The notes under the pieces are model-generated. The model was not told where the DNA came from. It saw nothing but the letters and a program-made list of their open reading frames with translations, and ran no database searches. DNA of 40,627 nt, taken from positions 1 to 40,627 of the forward strand of contig JAHFVD010000056.1 in NCBI GenBank assembly GCA_023264735.1, given 5' to 3'. Each line of letters starts with the position of its first letter. Position 1 is the first letter of the stretch. Below are positions 7,906-16,016 of this stretch, in pieces. Source of the DNA: Mycobacterium sp. (GTDB lineage: Bacteria > Actinomycetota > Actinomycetes > Mycobacteriales > Mycobacteriaceae). A program made the translations under genes and the position numbers.

Positions 7906-10539
7906 GTGGATCGATCTGCGAATAATAGGGGCGTGGATTCCCTCCAACCGCCACGCGTGACGTCAGGCGGCGAACCGCCGCCTGACGTCTCATCCGAGGA
8001 CGATGCGCAGCCCACCTCTGCCGGCTCCAAGCCGCGTCGGGGCGAGCTGCGCATCTACCTTGGCGCGGCCCCTGGCGTCGGCAAGACGTTCGCGATGCTC
8101 GGCGAAGCGCACCGGCGGCTCGAGCGGGGCACCGATCTGGTGGCCGCCGTCGTCGAGACGCACGGTCGTAAGAAGACCGCAGACCTGCTCGCCGGGATTG
8201 AGACCATCCCGCCCCGATACATCGACTACCGGGGCAGTCGCTTCCCTGAACTCGACGTGCCGGCGGTGCTGGCCCGCAAGCCGCAGGTTGTCCTGGTCGA
8301 CGAACTCGCGCACACCAACACTCCGGGCAGCAAGAACCCAAAGCGGTGGATGGACGTGGAAGAGCTGCTCGACGCAGGCATCACGGTGCTCTCGACCGTC
8401 AACGTCCAGCACCTCGAAAGCCTCAACGATGTCGTCGCGCAGATCACCGGGATCGAACAACAAGAGACCGTGCCCGACGAGATCGTGCGCAGCGCCTCTC
8501 AGATCGAATTGGTGGATATCACCCCGGAAGCGTTGCGGCGCAGGCTTTCTCATGGAAACGTGTATGCCCCTGACAAGGTCGACGCGGCGCTGTCGAACTA
8601 CTTCCGTCGGGGTAACCTGACCGCGCTGCGTGAGCTGGCGCTGCTGTGGCTGGCCGACCAGGTCGATGCCGCTCTCTCGAAATACCGCGCCGACAACAAG
8701 ATCACCGCCACCTGGGAGGCTCGCGAACGGGTGGTCGTCGCAGTCACCGGCGGTGCCGAGTCGGAGACATTGGTGCGACGGGCGTCCCGGATCGCCTCGA
8801 AATCCAGCGCCGAGCTGATCATCGTTCACGTGGTCCGCGGCGACGGGCTGTCCGGGGTGTCGGCGCCGCAGATGGGGAAGGTTCGCGAGCTCGCTGCCAG
8901 CCTCGGTGCCACCGTGCACACCGTCGTCGGCGATGACGTCGGAAAGGCCTTGCTGGACTTCGCGCGCGAGATGAACGCGACCCAGCTGGTGATCGGTACC
9001 TCACGGCGATCTCGGTGGGCCCGCGTCTTCGACGAAGGCATCGGCGCCGCGATCGTCCAGCACTCCGGCAAGATCGACGTGCACATGGTCACCCACGAGG
9101 AGGCCAAGCGTGGGCTCTCGCTGCGGGCGGTGTCGCCGCGGGAACGCCGGGTGGCCTCCTGGTTGGCCGCGATCGTCGTTCCTTCGGTCATCTGTGCCCT
9201 GACCGCGATATTTCTGGACAGGTACCTCACCATCGGCGGCGAGAGCGCACTGTTCGTGATCGGCGTGCTGATCGTCGCGCTGCTCGGGGGCGTCGCGCCT
9301 GCGGTCCTGTCGGCGATGCTGTCCGGTCTGCTGCTCAACTACTTCCTGACCGAACCGCGCTACACGTTCACGATCGCCGAACCCGACGCCGCGATCACCG
9401 AACTCGTCCTGCTGATGCTGGCGGTCGCGGTCGCCGTACTGGTCGACCGGGCGGCCAGCCGCCAACGCGAGGCCAGGCACGCCTCCCAGGAAGCCGAGCT
9501 GCTGACACTGTTCGCCGGATCGGTTCTGCGGGGCGCCGATCTGGAGACACTGTTGGAACGAGTGCGGGAAACGTATTCCCAGCGCGCGGTCAGCGTGCTG
9601 CGGGTCCAGGGCGACGACGAGGAGATCGTGGCCTGCGTCGGTAGCGATCCCTGCGGCGATGTCGACAACGCCGATACTGCCATCGAGGTGGGTGACGACG
9701 AGTTCTGGATGTTGATGTCGGGACGCAGCCTGCCCGCCCGCGATCGGCGGGTGCTCACCGCCGTCGCCAAGCAGGCCGCCGGGCTGGTGCGCCAGCGCGA
9801 ACTGGCCGCCGAAGCCAGCAAGGCCGAGGCCATCGAGAAGGCCGACGAACTGCGCCGCTCACTGCTCTCGGCGGTCAGCCATGATCTGCGCACCCCCCTG
9901 GCGGCGGCCAAAGCCGCGGTGTCCAGCCTGCGTTCGGAGGACATCGGCTTCTCCGAAGAGGACACCGCTGAGCTGCTCGCCACCGTCGAGGAGTCGGTCG
10001 ACCAGCTGACCGCGCTGGTGGACAACCTGCTCGACTCGTCACGGCTGGCCGCCGGCGTGGTGCGCCCCGAACTCAAACGGGTCTACCTCGAAGAGGTGGT
10101 CCAGCGCGCGCTGCTCAGCATCGGCCGGGGGTCGACCGGGTTCGGCGCCAAAGGACTGGTCCGAATCAAGGTCGACGTCGGGGATGCGGTGGCACTGGCC
10201 GACGCCGGCCTGCTGGAACGGGTGCTGGCCAACCTGGTCGACAACGCGCTTCGCTACGCACCGGAGTCCATCGTGCGCATCAACGCGGGCCGGGTCGGGA
10301 TGAGGATGCTGATCAACGTTGTCGACGAAGGCCCCGGTGTACCCCGCGGCACCGAGGATCAGCTGTTCGAGCCGTTCCAGCGCCTCGGCGACCGGAACAA
10401 CAAATACGGTGTCGGACTGGGCCTTTCGGTGGCCCGCGGCTTCGTCGAGGCGATGGGCGGGACGATCTCGGCCACCGACACCCCCGGCGGTGGCCTGACC
10501 GTGATCGTCGACCTCGCCGCGCCGCCGGGAGGCCGGTGA
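7906..10539 (+). CDS. kdpD: KdpD, potassium/turgor sensor histidine kinase
   Basis: 877 residues if GTG 7906 is the start; GTG 7933 is also possible. The core family match begins at RGELRIYLGAAPGVGKT. Domains in order: KdpD domain with Walker A GAAPGVGKT (near residue 54), a universal-stress-like domain (about 265-390), four membrane helices (about 415-515), a GAF-like region, then the kinase core with H659 in SAVSHDLRTPL and the ATP-binding N (NLVDNALRYAP) and G (GPGVPRG, GVGLGLSVARG) boxes. It phosphorylates KdpE in response to low K+. It lies seven bases after kdpC and directly abuts kdpE. A strong hairpin lies within its first 30 codons. Confidence 0.96.
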   Translation: MDRSANNRGVDSLQPPRVTSGGEPPPDVSSEDDAQPTSAGSKPRRGELRIYLGAAPGVGKTFAMLGEAHRRLERGTDLVAAVVETHGRKKTADLLAGIETIPPRYIDYRGSRFPELDVPAVLARKPQVVLVDELAHTNTPGSKNPKRWMDVEELLDAGITVLSTVNVQHLESLNDVVAQITGIEQQETVPDEIVRSASQIELVDITPEALRRRLSHGNVYAPDKVDAALSNYFRRGNLTALRELALLWLADQVDAALSKYRADNKITATWEARERVVVAVTGGAESETLVRRASRIASKSSAELIIVHVVRGDGLSGVSAPQMGKVRELAASLGATVHTVVGDDVGKALLDFAREMNATQLVIGTSRRSRWARVFDEGIGAAIVQHSGKIDVHMVTHEEAKRGLSLRAVSPRERRVASWLAAIVVPSVICALTAIFLDRYLTIGGESALFVIGVLIVALLGGVAPAVLSAMLSGLLLNYFLTEPRYTFTIAEPDAAITELVLLMLAVAVAVLVDRAASRQREARHASQEAELLTLFAGSVLRGADLETLLERVRETYSQRAVSVLRVQGDDEEIVACVGSDPCGDVDNADTAIEVGDDEFWMLMSGRSLPARDRRVLTAVAKQAAGLVRQRELAAEASKAEAIEKADELRRSLLSAVSHDLRTPLAAAKAAVSSLRSEDIGFSEEDTAELLATVEESVDQLTALVDNLLDSSRLAAGVVRPELKRVYLEEVVQRALLSIGRGSTGFGAKGLVRIKVDVGDAVALADAGLLERVLANLVDNALRYAPESIVRINAGRVGMRMLINVVDEGPGVPRGTEDQLFEPFQRLGDRNNKYGVGLGLSVARGFVEAMGGTISATDTPGGGLTVIVDLAAPPGGR
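7959..7989 (+). promoter_or_regulatory. perfect 14-bp hairpin at the start of kdpD
   Basis: Bases 7959-7972 (GACGTCAGGCGGCG) pair perfectly with 7976-7989 around a three-base loop (AAC). The stem is very GC-rich and lies 20-50 bases after the candidate kdpD starts. No T-run follows, so it is not a classic terminator. It could be an mRNA processing or stabilising element, or could damp translation of kdpDE relative to kdpFABC. The structure is seen directly; the role is inference. Confidence 0.6.
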
Positions 10540-11226
10540 GTGAACAAGGTCAAGGTGCTGGTGATCGACGACGAGCCGCAGATCCTGCGGGCGTTGCGGA
10601 TCAACCTGAGCGTGCGCGGCTACGAGGTGATCACCGCCGCCACCGGCGCCGGGGCGTTGAAGGCCGCCGCCGAGCACCGGCCCGACGTGATCGTGCTCGA
10701 CCTCGGGCTGCCTGATATGGACGGTATCGAGGTGCTGGGCGGGCTGCGCGGTTGGCTCAGCGCACCGGTGATCGTGCTGTCGGCCCGCACCGACTCCGCC
10801 GAGAAGGTCGACGTGCTCGACGCGGGCGCCGACGATTACGTGACCAAGCCGTTCGGGATGGACGAGTTCCTGGCCCGGTTACGCGCGGCGGTGCGCCGCG
10901 CCGCTGCGGCCTCCGAGACCGACGAGCCGGTGATCGAAACCGATGCGTTCACAGTCGATCTGGCCGCCAAGAAGGTCGTCAAGAACGGCGCGGAAGTGCA
11001 TCTGACCCCGACCGAGTGGGGCATGCTCGAGATGTTGGTGCGCAACCGGGGCAAGCTGGTCGGCCGCGAGGAGCTGCTCAAGGAGGTGTGGGGTCCGGCC
11101 TACGCCAAGGAAACTCACTACCTGCGGGTGTATCTGGCTCAACTGCGCCGCAAGCTCGAAGACGATCCGTCGCATCCCCGGCATCTACTGACCGAAGCGG
11201 GGATGGGCTACCGCTTCCAGGAGTGA
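10540..11226 (+). CDS. kdpE: KdpE, OmpR-family response regulator
   Basis: 228 residues, starting at GTG 10540 immediately after the kdpD stop. The receiver domain has VIDDEPQILRALR, the phosphoacceptor D54 in VLDLGLPDMDG, the switch region LSARTDSAEKVD and K in DDYVTKPFGMDEF. The C-terminal winged-helix DNA-binding domain contains LTPTEWGMLEMLVRNRGKLVGR and THYLRVYLAQLRRKLEDDP. It is nearly identical in layout to M. tuberculosis KdpE. It is expected to activate the kdp operon when phosphorylated by KdpD. OmpR-family regulators bind head-to-tail repeats about 11 bp apart, which makes the array upstream of kimA a possible second target. Confidence 0.97.
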   Translation: MNKVKVLVIDDEPQILRALRINLSVRGYEVITAATGAGALKAAAEHRPDVIVLDLGLPDMDGIEVLGGLRGWLSAPVIVLSARTDSAEKVDVLDAGADDYVTKPFGMDEFLARLRAAVRRAAAASETDEPVIETDAFTVDLAAKKVVKNGAEVHLTPTEWGMLEMLVRNRGKLVGREELLKEVWGPAYAKETHYLRVYLAQLRRKLEDDPSHPRHLLTEAGMGYRFQE

Positions 11227-11265
11227 AGCCGACATGCACGCCGGGGTGAATATTCGAGGCCTGAT

Positions 11266-11279
11266 GTGGTTCTGACCAC
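11266..11279 (+). terminator. short inverted repeat after kdpE
   Basis: GTGGT-TCTG-ACCAC forms a five-bp stem with a four-base loop, 40 bases after the kdpE stop and about 60 before the Cys-rich peptide gene. There is no T-run. It could be a weak terminator or an operator for the small gene downstream. TGATGTG (11262-11268) is mirrored by CACATCA at 11314-11320. Confidence 0.35.
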
Positions 11280-11336
11280 GTTCGGCCCGGCCGATGACTA
11301 TCGTCGAATGGGTCACATCAAAGGAGATGACCTGAC

Positions 11337-11447
11337 ATGAATGCTTCGGAGCCCAAGCACACCGGTGGCTGCACGTGTCGCTGTAACGCCTGCGACGGTG
11401 GCCATCATTGTCACAACATCGGCAGCGGCTGCAAGGTCAAGCTCTAA
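11337..11447 (+). CDS. 36-residue Cys/His-rich peptide, metallothionein-like
   Basis: ATG 11337 follows an ideal AAGGAGA ribosome site. The 36-residue product has six cysteines (C12, C14, C16, C19, C25, C32) and four histidines (H8, H23, H24, H26), with the cluster GGCTCRCNACDGGHHCH and a short basic end. C-X-C-X-C-X2-C spacing is typical of small metal-binding (metallothionein-like) peptides. It does not look like M. tuberculosis MymT in sequence as I remember it. A possible -10 element TATCGT lies at 11299-11304. It sits between kdpE and a convergent winged-helix regulator gene. Metal (Cu, Zn or Cd) buffering is inferred from composition only. Confidence 0.7.
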   Translation: MNASEPKHTGGCTCRCNACDGGHHCHNIGSGCKVKL

Positions 11448-11463
11448 CAGAGTCTTCGGCGAA

Positions 11464-11817
11464 TCAGCGAGCCGGGTTGGTGACTGCGCCCGGTCCGTCG
11501 TACAGCATCGTCCATACCGAGAAGCTCGCCAGCATCCGGACGACACTGCGGCCCTGTTCGGTGTGCTGATAGCGCAAATCAGCGGCCGCCCAGTCGTCTC
11601 GACTGCCGGCGGTGCCGCTGATGACCAGTCCACGCACCACAAGATCCCGCACCACCCGGCTGATTTCCCGCCGCGCCCGCGGTATGGCGGCCCAGAGCTG
11701 CTGAACCGTCATGGGTTCCGACGACAGTGCGTCGAGAACCTCGACGACGTACGGCTGACTGACAAGTTCACGGAGCTTCCGCAGAGAATCCCCCATGTCG
11801 GGACGGGCCTCGGGCAT
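11464..11817 (-). CDS. winged-helix transcriptional regulator (ArsR/HxlR-like)
   Basis: 117 residues from ATG 11817; an internal ATG at 11796 (MGDSLRKL) is an alternative start. The middle encodes VVEVLDALSSEPMTVQQLWAAI, RARREISRVVRDLVVRGLVI and RYQHTEQGRSVVRML, a helix-turn-helix with recognition helix and wing as in HxlR/ArsR-type regulators. There are no cysteine clusters that would identify a metal sensor. It converges with the Cys-rich peptide gene 17 bases away, and its own promoter faces that of kimA. It might regulate either neighbour or itself. The wHTH class is likely; the exact family is uncertain. Confidence 0.7.
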   Translation of the reverse strand: MPEARPDMGDSLRKLRELVSQPYVVEVLDALSSEPMTVQQLWAAIPRARREISRVVRDLVVRGLVISGTAGSRDDWAAADLRYQHTEQGRSVVRMLASFSVWTMLYDGPGAVTNPAR

Positions 11818-11860
11818 AGCGCGGCACGCTAGAAGGCGGATGTGCGGTCACGCCTTGACC

Positions 11861-11948
11861 CTTACGGAATCTGCACGAGGTCGGCGTTGATTCTTTACGA
11901 AATCTCTACGGATTCCAGGACGCCTGCAGCTCACACCGAAACTAGGCT
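11861..11948 (+). promoter_or_regulatory. five tandem 11-bp repeats and -10 box upstream of kimA
   Basis: Consecutive 11-mers at 11861, 11872, 11883, 11894 and 11905 read CTTACGGAATC, TGCACGAGGTC, GGCGTTGATTC, TTTACGAAATC and TCTACGGATTC. Units 1, 4 and 5 are close to TNTACGNAATC; 2 and 3 are degenerate but in phase. A TANNNT -10 element (TAGGCT) lies at 11943-11948, so transcription would start at about 11955-11957, at the GTG of kimA (leaderless). The array ends about 27 bases before the -10 box, just above where a -35 would lie, and no good -35 is seen. This geometry fits activation by an OmpR-family regulator; KdpE, encoded next door, is the obvious candidate. Confidence 0.65.
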
Positions 11949-11956
11949 CGCTTCTC

Positions 11957-13972
11957 GTGTCTTCATCGACGTCGCTGATGAAACGGCTGCTGCTCGGGCG
12001 GCCATTCCGCAGCGACAGCCTCGGCCACACCCTGCTGTCGAAACGCATCGCGTTGCCGATCTTTGCCAGCGATCCGCTTTCCTCGGTCGCCTACGCGACA
12101 CAAGAGATCCTGCTGATTCTCACCCTCGGCGGTCTTGCCTACCTGCACTTGACTCCGTGGATAGCCGGCGGGGTGGTGGTCCTGCTGGCCGTCGTCGTCC
12201 TGTCGTACCGGCAAGTCGTGCGGGCCTACCCGAGCGGCGGCGGTTCCTACGAGGTGGCCTCAAAGAACCTCGGTCCCCTGGCGGGACTCGTTGTGGCAGC
12301 CGCACTGCTGGTGGATTACGTGATGACTGTGGCGGTATCCGTCGCCGCAGGCGTCGACAACATCATCTCGGCGATCCCGAGTCTCAACAGCTACCGGGTG
12401 GCGATCAACATCGGCTTCCTCCTGGTGCTCACCGCAATGAACCTGCGAGGTGTCCGCGAGTCCGGACGCACGTTCGCTGTCCCCACCTACGCGTTTGTCG
12501 TCGGCGTGTACCTGATGGTGGGAATCGGACTCGTGCGTGCGCTGATCGGGCATCCCCCGGTGGCGGAGAGTGCGAACTACGGGATCAGAGCCGAGCAGGT
12601 CGGCCTCACCACGCTGGCGTTGGCCCTGCTAGTCCTTCGCGCGTTCTCGTCGGGCTGTACCGCGTTGACCGGTGTGGAGGCGATCTCGAATGGAGTGCCG
12701 GCCTTCCGGAAACCCAAGGCCCTCAACGCCGCCCGCACCATGACGGCGATGGGACTGATGGCTATCACCATGTTCGCCGGGGTGACCGCACTGGCACTCA
12801 TCGCCAAGACGCGCATCACGGAGAACACCTGCGACCTGATCGGATTCACCGGCAACTGCGAAACCGATCCGCAGCGCACCGTTATCGCCCAGATCGCAGC
12901 TGCCGTATTCGGCAACAACAGCATCCTGTTCTTCTACATGCAGGCCGCAACAGCGTTGATCCTGATCCTCGCCGCCAACACCGCCTATAACGGCTTCCCA
13001 CTGCTCGCCTCGATCCTCGCCGAGGACCGATACCTGCCCCGGCAGCTGCAGAATCGGGGCGACCGCCTGGCCTACTCGAACGGCATCATCCTGCTCGCGC
13101 TGACCGCCGGGGGGCTCGTCTATGCGTTCGACGGTTCCGTGACCCGGCTCATCCAGCTCTACATCATGGGCGTCTTCACCTCGTTCACACTGTGCCAGGC
13201 CGGTATGGTGCGGCACTGGAACGCCGAACTGAAAGATGCGTCAACGCCCGCTGAGCGACGCAGATTCAACACCGCTCGGGCCATCAACGCATTCGGCGCC
13301 TGCCTCACTGGAGTCGTCCTGGTCGTGGTGATGCTCACCAAGTTCACGCACGGGGCTTATCTCGTCGTCATCGCCATCCCGCTGTTATGCCTGCTGATGC
13401 AGGCGATCCACAAGCATTACGCCTCCGTGCGAGCCGAACTCCGCGTCGACGATCAGGGCGAGGAAACGCTGCCGAGCAGGGTTCACGCCGTCGTGCTGGT
13501 GTCGGGATGGAACAAAGCCACTCAGCGGGCAATCCTGTTCGCCCGCGCCACCAGACCAGACACATTGACCGCTTTGACCGTCAATGTGAACGACGCCGAT
13601 ACCAGGGCACTGCACAGGGAATGGGAGAGCCTGGACATCAACGTTCCACTCAAGGTGGTGGAGTCGCCATACCGCGAGATCACCCGCCCTGTACTTGGGT
13701 ACATCAAACGGTTGCGCACCGGACCCCGCGACGTTGTGTGCGTGTACATCCCCGAAACGGTCGTCGGCAGGTGGTGGGAAAACCTTCTGCACAACCAAAG
13801 TTCGCTGCGGATCAAGGCACGGCTGCTCTTCGAGCCTGATGTGATGGTGACCAGCGTGCCCTACCAACTGCACTCGGCCGCCCATCGCGATCTGACGAAG
13901 GTCGAGCACGGCCCCGGCGATGTGCGCAGCGGGGTCAACCGCGCCGAGCGATACGAAGGCAACCTCAACTGA
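11957..13972 (+). CDS. kimA: KimA-like APC-superfamily potassium transporter
   Basis: 671 residues with about 12 membrane helices followed by a C-terminal cytosolic domain of about 200 residues. It aligns along its whole length with B. subtilis KimA (YdaO) as I remember it: KRLLLGRPFRSD start, SDPLSSVAYATQEILLIL, LSYRQVVRAYPSGGGSYEVASKNLG, LRAFSSGCTALTGVEAISNGVPAF and LILAANTAYNGFP. B. subtilis KimA is a proton-coupled K+ importer bound and inhibited by c-di-AMP. GTG 11957 is chosen because it lies 8 bases after the -10 box; ATG 11978 is an alternative that matches the Bacillus N-terminus. Generic annotation would be 'amino acid permease', but the kdp neighbourhood supports potassium. Confidence 0.85.
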   Translation: MSSSTSLMKRLLLGRPFRSDSLGHTLLSKRIALPIFASDPLSSVAYATQEILLILTLGGLAYLHLTPWIAGGVVVLLAVVVLSYRQVVRAYPSGGGSYEVASKNLGPLAGLVVAAALLVDYVMTVAVSVAAGVDNIISAIPSLNSYRVAINIGFLLVLTAMNLRGVRESGRTFAVPTYAFVVGVYLMVGIGLVRALIGHPPVAESANYGIRAEQVGLTTLALALLVLRAFSSGCTALTGVEAISNGVPAFRKPKALNAARTMTAMGLMAITMFAGVTALALIAKTRITENTCDLIGFTGNCETDPQRTVIAQIAAAVFGNNSILFFYMQAATALILILAANTAYNGFPLLASILAEDRYLPRQLQNRGDRLAYSNGIILLALTAGGLVYAFDGSVTRLIQLYIMGVFTSFTLCQAGMVRHWNAELKDASTPAERRRFNTARAINAFGACLTGVVLVVVMLTKFTHGAYLVVIAIPLLCLLMQAIHKHYASVRAELRVDDQGEETLPSRVHAVVLVSGWNKATQRAILFARATRPDTLTALTVNVNDADTRALHREWESLDINVPLKVVESPYREITRPVLGYIKRLRTGPRDVVCVYIPETVVGRWWENLLHNQSSLRIKARLLFEPDVMVTSVPYQLHSAAHRDLTKVEHGPGDVRSGVNRAERYEGNLN

Positions 13973-13975
13973 TCT

Positions 13976-14007
13976 GGGACTCGCCGTGGATCGGATTGGC
14001 GACTCCC
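13976..14007 (+). terminator. hairpin after kimA
   Basis: GGGACTCGCC (13976-13985) and GGCGACTCCC (13998-14007) pair over ten positions with one C/C mismatch around a 12-base loop, starting three bases after the kimA stop. No T-run follows, as is common for mycobacterial terminators. Confidence 0.45.
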
Positions 14008-14073
14008 CGTGATGGGTATCTTCCGTTGTGGCGGTATCTCAACACCGCACGGCCGTTGACGGAAGGCACCATC

Positions 14074-14568
14074 ATGGAGACCGTCGATTCCGGCAGGCTT
14101 CGCCGACCCCGAGTCGGCCTGCTCGCAGTGCAGGGAGCCGCCGTCGTCGTGGCCGCGGCGTTCCTGATCATCGGGATCGCGGGCTTCATTCCCGGCGTGA
14201 CCGCTCACCTGGATCAGCTGCACTGGTTGGGGCGCGAGTCCAGGGCTGAACTGTTCGGCGTCTTCGCTGTGTCGGTCGTACACAACCTGACGTATCTGAC
14301 GTTCGGTGTGGCCGGCCTGCTGCTCGCAAGGACCTTCGCCATGGCCCGCGCGTACCTGATCGGCGGTGGACTGATCTACCTCGGTGTGTGGGTCTACGGA
14401 TTGATTGTCGACCTGGCTGGTCCGCGGAACATCCTGCCGCTCAACAACGCCGACAACTGGCTGCACTTGACGATCGGTGTGGTGATGACCGTGCTGGGCG
14501 TGACGTTGGCCGGCAGCCGCGTTCCCACCGGCGCCGACGGAGAGCCGCTGATAACCCCGGAGGACTGA
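14074..14568 (+). CDS. DUF4383 membrane protein
   Basis: 164 residues from ATG 14074, which has GGAAGG eight bases upstream. Four hydrophobic segments are visible: VGLLAVQGAAVVVAAAFLII-GIAGFIPG, LFGVFAVSVVHNLTYLTFGVAGLLLA, YLIGGGLIYLGVWVYGLIVD and LHLTIGVVMTVLGVTLAG. VHNLTYLTFGVAG and NNADNWLHLTIGV are typical of DUF4383, a family of small actinobacterial membrane proteins of unknown function. It is convergent with ppx2, whose stop codon is six bases away on the other strand. Possibly co-transcribed with kimA across 100 bases, although a hairpin lies between. Confidence 0.8.
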   Translation: METVDSGRLRRPRVGLLAVQGAAVVVAAAFLIIGIAGFIPGVTAHLDQLHWLGRESRAELFGVFAVSVVHNLTYLTFGVAGLLLARTFAMARAYLIGGGLIYLGVWVYGLIVDLAGPRNILPLNNADNWLHLTIGVVMTVLGVTLAGSRVPTGADGEPLITPED

Positions 14569-14574
14569 CGCTCT

Positions 14575-15534
14575 CTAGGCGATCGACAGCGCGATCCCGT
14601 CGAGAATGTCGTGCTCGCTGACCACCAGCTCGTCGATACCGGCCTGCTGGCCCAACGCATACGCCAGCTCCTCGACGACGATCGAACCGCCGCCGATGAC
14701 ATCGACGCGGCCCTCGTGCATCGGCCCGAGCGCAGCGCGTTGCTTGCGGGTCATCCCGACGAGCTGCTCACACACGGCCAACAGATCTGAAAACCCGACC
14801 CGGGACAGGTGGATCGCGTCGGGGTCATAGGTGGTCATGTGCTGGGCCAGCGCGGCCAGCGTGGTGAAGGTGCCCGCCACGCCCACCCAGGTCTTGGCCT
14901 GATCCACCGGCACCACCCGCAGCGCCTCGCCGAGACGTTCCCGTACCACCTCACGGGCGGCGGCCACCTCGGCGGCCGTCGGCGGGTCGGAATGCAGGCA
15001 GCGCTCGGTGAGCCGCACACAGCCGATGTCGGCCGAGAAGCTGGCCCGCACCCCGTCGCCGTCGCCGACCACCACCTCTGTCGAGCCGCCTCCGAGATCC
15101 ACCACGACGAATGGTGCTGCGGCACTGTCGAGTTCACCCACAGCCCCGTTGAACGACAGCTCGGCCTCTTCCTGGCCGCTGATCACCTCGGCGATCGCGC
15201 CGGGGACCGCCGAGTCGAGCACCTCGGCGGTCATCGCGAAGAACACGTCGCGGTTGGCCGCATCGCGGGTCGCCGACGTCGCCACCATGCGCACCTTGGG
15301 AACGTCGAACCGCTTCAACAAAGCGGCATAGTCGGCCAGCGCAGCTTGGGTGCGGGCCAGCGCATCGGGCGCGAATTGTCCTGTGGCATCGACACCTTGA
15401 CCCAGGCGAACGATGCGCATCTCGCGGTGGACATCATGCAGCCGGCCGGCGGCCATGTCGGCGATCAGCAGCCGGATGGAGTTGGTGCCACAGTCGATGG
15501 CCGCCACCCGGTTGGTCTCTACGTTGATGTCCAC
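14575..15534 (-). CDS. ppx2: Ppx2, Ppx/GppA-family phosphatase (exopolyphosphatase)
   Basis: 319 residues, the same length as M. tuberculosis Ppx2 (Rv1026). The actin-like ATPase fold motifs are present: AAIDCGTNSIRLLIAD near the N-terminus, VRMVATSATRDAANRD, ISGQEEAELSFNGA, and VVVDLGGGSTEVVVGDGD. The C-terminal GVAGTFTTLAAL and RVDVIGGGSIVVEEL blocks close the second lobe. The family hydrolyses polyphosphate ends or (p)ppGpp; M. tuberculosis Ppx2 has been reported inactive on long-chain polyP, so activity should not be assumed. The ATG at 15534 lies inside the last codons of the DUF501 gene, giving a 16-base overlap and translational coupling. Confidence 0.93.
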   Translation of the reverse strand: MDINVETNRVAAIDCGTNSIRLLIADMAAGRLHDVHREMRIVRLGQGVDATGQFAPDALARTQAALADYAALLKRFDVPKVRMVATSATRDAANRDVFFAMTAEVLDSAVPGAIAEVISGQEEAELSFNGAVGELDSAAAPFVVVDLGGGSTEVVVGDGDGVRASFSADIGCVRLTERCLHSDPPTAAEVAAAREVVRERLGEALRVVPVDQAKTWVGVAGTFTTLAALAQHMTTYDPDAIHLSRVGFSDLLAVCEQLVGMTRKQRAALGPMHEGRVDVIGGGSIVVEELAYALGQQAGIDELVVSEHDILDGIALSIA

Positions 15535-16016
15535 TCCCCCTTGTCCAGAATTCCCGCCATCCCCGGCTCGACGGCCAGCACCGCCAGTGCCTCATCGCCA
15601 AACGGGTTGACACCGCGGCCTTTTGCCAGCGAATGCGCGATCAGCACGTGCAGGCACTTGATCCGGTCGGGCATCCCGCCGCCGGTGAACGTCGTGTCCA
15701 GCGACTCGATCGCATCCCGCTCGGCCAGGTAGGACTCGTGTGCCCGACGGTAGGCCGCGGCCAGATCCGAATCCTGTTGCAGCCGTTCGCTCATCTGTCG
15801 CATCAGCCCGTCGGACTCCAGCCTGCTCGCCGCGGCGGTCAACACCGGATGGGTCAGGTAGTACAGCGTCGGGAACGGGGTGCCGTCGGGCAGCCGGGGT
15901 GCAGTCTTGACCACCGCCGGTTCGCCATTGGGGCAGCGATATGCGATCTCCAGTACGCCGCGCGGTTCCCGCCCCAACTGCCGGGCCACCGCATCGAGAT
16001 CGGCGGGATCAACCAC
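15519..16016 (-). CDS. DUF501 protein (Rv1025-like)
   Basis: 165 residues starting at GTG 16016, which overlaps the end of divIC by eight bases. The sequence DLDAVARQLGREPRGVLEIAYRCPNGEPAVVKT, LPDGTPFPTLYYLTHP and KCLHVLIAHSLAKGRGVNPFGDEALAVL is the DUF501 signature. Conserved cysteines (in YRCPNG and IKCLHV) and histidines are present. The function is unknown; the family sits almost always between divIC/ftsB and ppx in actinobacteria. A longer upstream frame exists but overlaps divIC, so GTG 16016 is preferred. Confidence 0.9.
   Translation of the reverse strand: MVDPADLDAVARQLGREPRGVLEIAYRCPNGEPAVVKTAPRLPDGTPFPTLYYLTHPVLTAAASRLESDGLMRQMSERLQQDSDLAAAYRRAHESYLAERDAIESLDTTFTGGGMPDRIKCLHVLIAHSLAKGRGVNPFGDEALAVLAVEPGMAGILDKGEWTST

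Noticed and set aside
7906..7932. Deciding the kdpD start by sequence alone
   Set aside because: GTG 7906 and GTG 7933 are both possible; neither has a decisive ribosome site, so the longer form is given and the doubt is stated.
11818..11956. c-di-AMP (ydaO-type) riboswitch upstream of kimA
   Set aside because: KimA genes in Bacillus have one, but the interval here is too short, is occupied by 11-bp repeats, and the likely transcript has no leader.
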